From Nocardia africana NBRC 100379 (GTDB taxonomy: Bacteria; Actinomycetota; Actinomycetes; Mycobacteriales; Mycobacteriaceae), in NCBI RefSeq assembly GCF_001612635.1, contig NZ_BDAV01000018.1, positions 44,630-108,629 on the forward strand: a stretch of DNA of 64,000 nucleotides, given 5' to 3'. Positions within the stretch are counted from its first letter, which is position 1. Every line of letters starts with the position of its first letter. Position numbers and translations under genes: made by a program. This document shows, one piece after another, positions 60,651-64,000 of this stretch. The notes under the pieces are model-generated. The model had not been told where the DNA came from. It saw only the letters and a program-made list of their open reading frames with translations, and did not search any database.

Positions 60651-61736
60651 GTGAAGTACTGCGATCGCAGTACTTCGCGAGAGTGGGTCGACAATGCGGT
60701 GCGGCTGATCGAGGCCGATGCGCAGCGCAGCGCCGACACCCACCTGCTGCGGTATCCCCTGCCTCCCGAATGGGGGGTGCGGCTGTATCTCAAGGACGAG
60801 TCCACCCATCCGACCGGCAGCTTGAAACATCGGCTGGCGAGGTCGCTGTTCCTGTACGCGATCTGCAACGGCTGGGTGCGCGAGGGGACGACCATCGTCG
60901 AGGCGTCCTCGGGATCGACGGCGATCAGCGAGGCCTATTTCGCGAAACTGCTCGGCCTGGACTTCGTCTCGGTGGTGCCGGCGAAGACCTCGCCAGAGAA
61001 GATCGCCCTGATCGAGGCGCAGGGTGGTCGCTGCCATTTCGTCGACCGAGCGCCCGATATCTACACCGAGGCCGTGCGCCTGGCCGCCGAATGCGACGGC
61101 CACTACATGGACCAGTTCACCTACGCGGAACGGGCCACCGACTGGCGCGGGAACAACAACATCGCCGAATCCATCTACCAGCAAATGGTTTTGGAGACCC
61201 ACCCGGTGCCGGACTGGGTGGTGGTCGGCGCGGGCACGGGCGGGACCAGCGCGACCATCGGCCGGTATATCCGCTACCGGCGCCACGCCACCCGGCTGGC
61301 CGTGGTGGATCCGGAGAATTCGGCGTTCTACGGCGGATACGAGGTCGGGGACTCGGGCTATCAGACCGGTATGCCGTCGCGAATCGAGGGAATCGGCCGG
61401 CCGCGGGTGGAGCCTTCCTTCATCGGCGATGTGGTCGACCGGATGATCGAGGTGCCCGACGTCGGCTCCATCGCCGCATGCCGCCACGCCAGCGACGTGC
61501 TCGGCCGGCGGGTGGGCGGGTCCACCGGAACCAATCTGTGGGGTGCGTTCGCCCTCATCGCCGAGATGATCGCCGCCGGTCGCGAGGGCAGCGTGGTGAC
61601 GCTGCTGTGCGACGGCGGGGACCGTTATGCCGGAACGTATTTCAACGACGAGTGGGTCGCGGGGCAGGGGCTGGACCTGGACGAGTCGCACGCGATTCTC
61701 GACGAATTCACCGCCACCGGTATCTGGACCGCCTGA
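60651..61736 (+). CDS. PLP-dependent cysteine synthase-fold enzyme (Cds1-like)
   Basis: 361 residues from GTG 60651 (VKYCDRSTSREWVDNAVRLI). PLP type II fold with the Schiff-base Lys in STHPTGSLKHRLARSLFLYA, the substrate loop VEASSGSTAIS, the phosphate-binding loop VVVGAGTGGTSATIGRYIRY and a late GDRYAGTYFNDEW segment. It most resembles M. tuberculosis Cds1 (Rv3684), a cysteine desulfhydrase that yields H2S, pyruvate and ammonia; O-acetylserine sulfhydrylase activity is an alternative. The first nine codons form a perfect 24-bp palindrome, suggesting autoregulation or translational control. Confidence 0.85.
   Translation: MKYCDRSTSREWVDNAVRLIEADAQRSADTHLLRYPLPPEWGVRLYLKDESTHPTGSLKHRLARSLFLYAICNGWVREGTTIVEASSGSTAISEAYFAKLLGLDFVSVVPAKTSPEKIALIEAQGGRCHFVDRAPDIYTEAVRLAAECDGHYMDQFTYAERATDWRGNNNIAESIYQQMVLETHPVPDWVVVGAGTGGTSATIGRYIRYRRHATRLAVVDPENSAFYGGYEVGDSGYQTGMPSRIEGIGRPRVEPSFIGDVVDRMIEVPDVGSIAACRHASDVLGRRVGGSTGTNLWGAFALIAEMIAAGREGSVVTLLCDGGDRYAGTYFNDEWVAGQGLDLDESHAILDEFTATGIWTA
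60653..60676 (+). promoter_or_regulatory. Perfect 24-bp palindrome over the Cds1-like start codons
   Basis: GAAGTACTGC / GCAGTACTTC arms flank GATC and are fully symmetric. In the transcript this gives a ten-base stem with a GAUC loop just inside the gene, enclosing codons 2-9 and abutting the GTG start, so it could act as a DNA operator or a start-codon hairpin. Confidence 0.75.
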
Positions 61737-61783
61737 GCCGCGGAATCACTGCATCGGCGTTCGCCGCAGGTGAACACGCGCGG

Positions 61784-61801
61784 TGTCAATTTTGATTGAC
61801 G
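61784..61801 (+). promoter_or_regulatory. Operator 1 of the HTH/Clp-N operon (TGTCAA-N6-TTGACG)
   Basis: Six-base arms, one mismatch at the outer end. The right arm supplies the TTGACG -35 element. It is a near copy of the second operator 27 bases downstream. Confidence 0.75.
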
Positions 61802-61824
61802 CGCCCGTGATGTCAACGTAAATT
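61796..61824 (+). promoter_or_regulatory. Promoter of the HTH/Clp-N operon
   Basis: TTGACG at 61796-61801, exactly 17 bases, TAAATT at 61819-61824: a near-consensus SigA promoter. The ATG at 61832 falls at the expected start point, so the mRNA is probably leaderless. Both promoter elements lie within the two operators. Confidence 0.7.
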
Positions 61825-61828
61825 GACA
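61811..61828 (+). promoter_or_regulatory. Operator 2 of the HTH/Clp-N operon (TGTCAA-N6-TTGACA)
   Basis: Perfect six-base arms with a six-base spacer, covering the -10 element and ending three bases before the start codon. Confidence 0.8.
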
Positions 61829-61831
61829 TGC

Positions 61832-62053
61832 ATGAGTGAAGCGACAACCCTGGCGGCCGCCGCGGGCAGTCCCGACCCCCAGGTCGGCCTGCGCGCGGTG
61901 CTCGCTCTGCGGCGACTGCTCGAACGGCTCGAGGCGATCCAGGTGGCCAATGCCCGTAAGCAGGGCTGGTCCTGGCAGGCCATCGCCGAGGCGCTCGAGG
62001 TCAGCCGGCAGGCGGTCCATCAGAAGTACAACCGGAAAGGCGGAATCCGCTGA
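61832..62053 (+). CDS. Small HTH regulator paired with a Clp-N protein
   Basis: 73 residues from ATG 61832. A Ala/Asp-rich head, then a helix-turn-helix: LRRLLERLEAIQVANARKQG and WSWQAIAEALEVSRQAVHQK, ending YNRKGGIR. It is expected to bind the twin TGTCAA-N6-TTGACA operators and repress its own operon. Its stop overlaps the next start (TGATG), so the two proteins are made together. The pair adds up to the size and layout of mycobacterial ClpC2, which has a DNA-binding head and Clp-N repeats in one chain. Confidence 0.82.
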   Translation: MSEATTLAAAAGSPDPQVGLRAVLALRRLLERLEAIQVANARKQGWSWQAIAEALEVSRQAVHQKYNRKGGIR

Positions 62054-62643
62054 TGTTCGAGAAATTTGCCAAAGCGGCGCGCTCCGCCGTCGTGGACGCG
62101 CAGGAGGAAGCGCGTGAATTGCGTTCGCCCAGTATCGATGTCGAGCATCTGCTGCTGGGGCTCGCGACCTGCGCCGACGCTCAGCTGCGAAAAGTGCTGG
62201 AGGACAACGGCATCACCGCCGAAGCGATCCGGAGTTCGCTCCCGGGCCGGCCGCGGGCGGAGGAACCGCTGGGCGAGGAGGACGCGGCCGCGCTGAGGTC
62301 GATCGGCATCGATCTGGACGCGGTGCGCGACAGTGTGCAGGCCAGCTTCGGCGAGGGCGCCTTCGACGAGGCCGTCCCGGTTCCGGACAAGGGCCGCGGG
62401 CGTTTCCGGTTCGGCGGCGGAATGACCTTCGGGCACATCCCTTTCACCCGCGAGGCCAAGAAGACGCTGGAACTGTCCCTGCGCGAGGCGATCTCCCGTG
62501 GTGACGACCGCATCGAGGCGGGGCACGTGCTACTCGGCATCCTGCGCGCCCCCAACCCTGCCACGCGAGAACTGCTGGGCGGGAACGACGGGATGGAACG
62601 AGTACGCGGCGCGGTTCAGGAAATGCTCGACCGCGCGGCGTGA
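62053..62643 (+). CDS. Stand-alone Clp N-terminal (double Clp-N) domain protein
   Basis: 196 residues from ATG 62053. Two Clp-N repeats: MFEKFAKAARSAVVDAQEEA with SIDVEHLLLGLATCADAQLR, then FTREAKKTLELSLREAISRG with DRIEAGHVLLGILRAPNPAT. No ATPase module follows, so it cannot unfold proteins; it is a ClpC1-domain mimic or adaptor. By analogy with mycobacterial ClpC2 it may bind ClpC1-targeting peptides or phospho-arginine-type ligands and release the HTH repressor. That link is inference. Confidence 0.85.
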   Translation: MFEKFAKAARSAVVDAQEEARELRSPSIDVEHLLLGLATCADAQLRKVLEDNGITAEAIRSSLPGRPRAEEPLGEEDAAALRSIGIDLDAVRDSVQASFGEGAFDEAVPVPDKGRGRFRFGGGMTFGHIPFTREAKKTLELSLREAISRGDDRIEAGHVLLGILRAPNPATRELLGGNDGMERVRGAVQEMLDRAA

Positions 62644-62714
62644 CGAGCACGGGGCGGGGGAAGGGGCGCAGCGCGTGACCGGTAACCCGTCCCGTCCGCC
62701 GTTAGCATTGCCGC

Positions 62715-63104
62715 ATGGCACTTCTGCTCCGTTTGGCGATCAACGCCCTCGCGATCTGGCTCGCGGCGGCCTGGGTCGGCGGTATCGAATTGAAGGATCC
62801 GCCCGATGCGGGCACCGGCGGCAAGATTCTCGTCGTGGTCTGCGTCGCGATCGTCTTCGGACTGGTCAACGCGCTGATCAAGCCGATCGTGAAATTGCTG
62901 TCGCTACCGCTGGTGATCGTCACGCTGGGGCTGTTCCTGCTGGTGATCAATGCCCTCATGCTGTGGCTGACCGCCAAGATCACCGAAACCACCGATTACG
63001 GCCTGCGGGTCGAGGGGTTCTGGGCGGCGATCTTCGGTGCGATCATCGTGACCCTCGTCAACTGGGTGCTCGGCGTCCTGGTTCCCGAGGGCGGCCGGGA
63101 CTGA
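62715..63104 (+). CDS. Phage-holin-family-IV type membrane protein
   Basis: 129 residues from ATG 62715. Four hydrophobic helices (LRLAINALAIWLAAAWVGGI; ILVVVCVAIVFGLVNALIKP; LVIVTLGLFLLVINALMLWL; FWAAIFGAIIVTLVNWVLGV) with the conserved NALIKPIVKLLSLPLVIVTL and LVINALMLWLTAKI segments of the holin-4/YvlD family. The family is chromosomal and not phage-linked in actinobacteria; proposed roles are in envelope or membrane homeostasis. Convergent with menA. Confidence 0.87.
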   Translation: MALLLRLAINALAIWLAAAWVGGIELKDPPDAGTGGKILVVVCVAIVFGLVNALIKPIVKLLSLPLVIVTLGLFLLVINALMLWLTAKITETTDYGLRVEGFWAAIFGAIIVTLVNWVLGVLVPEGGRD

Positions 63105-63124
63105 CGCTGCGGTGCCGCCGCTCG

Positions 63125-63994
63125 TCAGCCGAGGCCGAGCGCCAGTGCGGTGAGCAGGGACCATCCCAGCATCGCCAAGCCGGTATCGCGCAGCGAGGGA
63201 ATCAATCCCGGACCCTGCTGCCCACCCCGCACCGGGGCGTGGGATCGGACGGCGAGCGGTATCGCCAGCAGGCCCACCAGGGCCCACGGGGTGCGCAGCA
63301 CCAGCAGCAGCGAGGCCACGAACGGCACCACCATCAGCACCAGATGCAGGGTGCGGGTGCGGGTGTCGCCCAGTTTGACGGCGAGGGTGGTCTTCCCGGT
63401 CACCGAATCGGTCGGGATGTCGCGCAGATTGTTGGTGACCAGCACCGCGCTGGAGAACGCGCCGACCGCGATCGCACCGACCAGTCCGGCCCAGTCGAGC
63501 CGTTCCGCCTGCACGAATTCGGTACCCAGCACCGCGACCAGGCCGAAGAAGACGAAGACGGCGATCTCACCGAAACCGCTGTAGCCGTACGGTTTACTGC
63601 CGCCGGTGTAGAACCAGGCGCCGGCCAGGCAGGCCGCGCCGATCAGCAGCAGCCACCACGCCGTGGTGATCACCAGGATCAACCCGAAGATCGCGCCCAC
63701 GCTCAGGCAGGCGATCGCCGCGCCGCGCACCGCGGCCGGACTCGCCAGACCCGAACCGACCAGACGCAGCGGGCCCACGCGCTCGTCGTCGGTGCCGCGA
63801 ATGCCGTCGGAGTAGTCGTTGGCGTAGTTGACGCCGATGATCAGAGCCAGCGAAACGAGCAGGCTCAACAGGGCCTTCCACCACACCGCGGCATCCAGCG
63901 ACGCGGCCGCGCCGGTGCCGACGAGGACCGGGGCGATCGCATTGGGCAGCGTCCGCGGGCGGGCGCCTTCGAGCCATTGTGCTGCACTAGCCAT
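63125..63994 (-). CDS. menA: 1,4-dihydroxy-2-naphthoate polyprenyltransferase
   Basis: Integral membrane UbiA-family enzyme that attaches a polyprenyl tail to DHNA, the membrane-committing step of menaquinone synthesis. 289 residues, ATG 63994 just inside the window edge. The first Asp-rich motif is in IGVNYANDYSDGIRGTDDER (NxxxD), and the second region is NNLRDIPTDSVTGKTTLAVK (the DxxxD type). About eight membrane helices are visible. Complete in the window; its promoter lies at or beyond the edge. In M. tuberculosis menA (Rv0534c) is near ccsB as well. Confidence 0.95.
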   Translation of the reverse strand: MASAAQWLEGARPRTLPNAIAPVLVGTGAAASLDAAVWWKALLSLLVSLALIIGVNYANDYSDGIRGTDDERVGPLRLVGSGLASPAAVRGAAIACLSVGAIFGLILVITTAWWLLLIGAACLAGAWFYTGGSKPYGYSGFGEIAVFVFFGLVAVLGTEFVQAERLDWAGLVGAIAVGAFSSAVLVTNNLRDIPTDSVTGKTTLAVKLGDTRTRTLHLVLMVVPFVASLLLVLRTPWALVGLLAIPLAVRSHAPVRGGQQGPGLIPSLRDTGLAMLGWSLLTALALGLG

Positions 63995-64000
63995 ATCCGG

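Noticed and set aside
62715..63104. Holin-family protein as evidence for a phage remnant
   Set aside because: This holin-4/YvlD-type family is chromosomal and there are no lysis or phage genes around it.

Overview
The window is GC-rich actinobacterial DNA, most likely from a Nocardia or a close mycolic-acid-containing relative. From memory, the gene order follows the Mycobacterium tuberculosis stretch Rv0478 to Rv0534c (deoC, murB, ldt/lprQ, mshA, gpm1, senX3-regX3, ppx, proC, galE2-like, serB1-like, hemA-C-D-B, hemL, ccdA/resB/ccsB, menA). A Rex regulator in front of hemA and several insertions argue for Nocardia/Rhodococcus rather than Mycobacterium. The genus is an inference.

Layout. 1-12 kb: partial purU, deoC, an LmeA-like DUF2993 lipid-binding protein, two tandem DUF2505 proteins, murB, an L,D-transpeptidase lipoprotein, an SDR enzyme, the mycothiol glycosyltransferase mshA with its YbjN-fold neighbour, and a ROK kinase. 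12-16 kb: an inserted accessory segment with a DUF4287 protein, a secreted hydrolase, a YeiH-type transporter with a 53-residue membrane partner, and a RES/Xre toxin-antitoxin pair with its own operator. 16-24 kb: phosphoglycerate mutase, a secreted CocE-like hydrolase behind a palindromic operator, the SenX3-RegX3 phosphate two-component system, an FMN reductase and a conserved Cys-rich protein. 24-34 kb: ppx, a Pro-rich membrane protein, a TIM-barrel isomerase, a thioesterase, proC, an excisionase-like HTH protein, the 33-residue ribosomal protein bS22, an epimerase-acyltransferase pair, a SerB-like phosphatase and a glutaredoxin-like protein.

34-50 kb is the redox/tetrapyrrole core: a Rex operator, then rex-hemA-hemC-hemD with overlapping stops and starts, hemB followed by small membrane proteins, and hemL running into a phosphatase and a complete System II cytochrome c maturation set (ResA-like, CcdA, ResB, CcsB). 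Heme supply and heme attachment to cytochromes are thus linked, with NADH/NAD+ sensing by Rex at the top of the first operon.

50-63 kb is an accessory block between ccsB and menA: a WS/DGAT acyltransferase, a cluster of small overlapping genes divergent from a TPR-type XRE regulator, an NTF2-like protein, a quinone oxidoreductase with an XRE regulator, a gamma-glutamylcyclotransferase-fold protein, a LysR/DapA-like divergent pair, BldC, a Cds1-like PLP enzyme whose first codons form a perfect palindrome, and a two-gene HTH plus Clp-N-domain operon with twin operators. The window closes with menA (complete, minus strand). I see no rRNA, tRNA, CRISPR array, insertion sequence or integrase.
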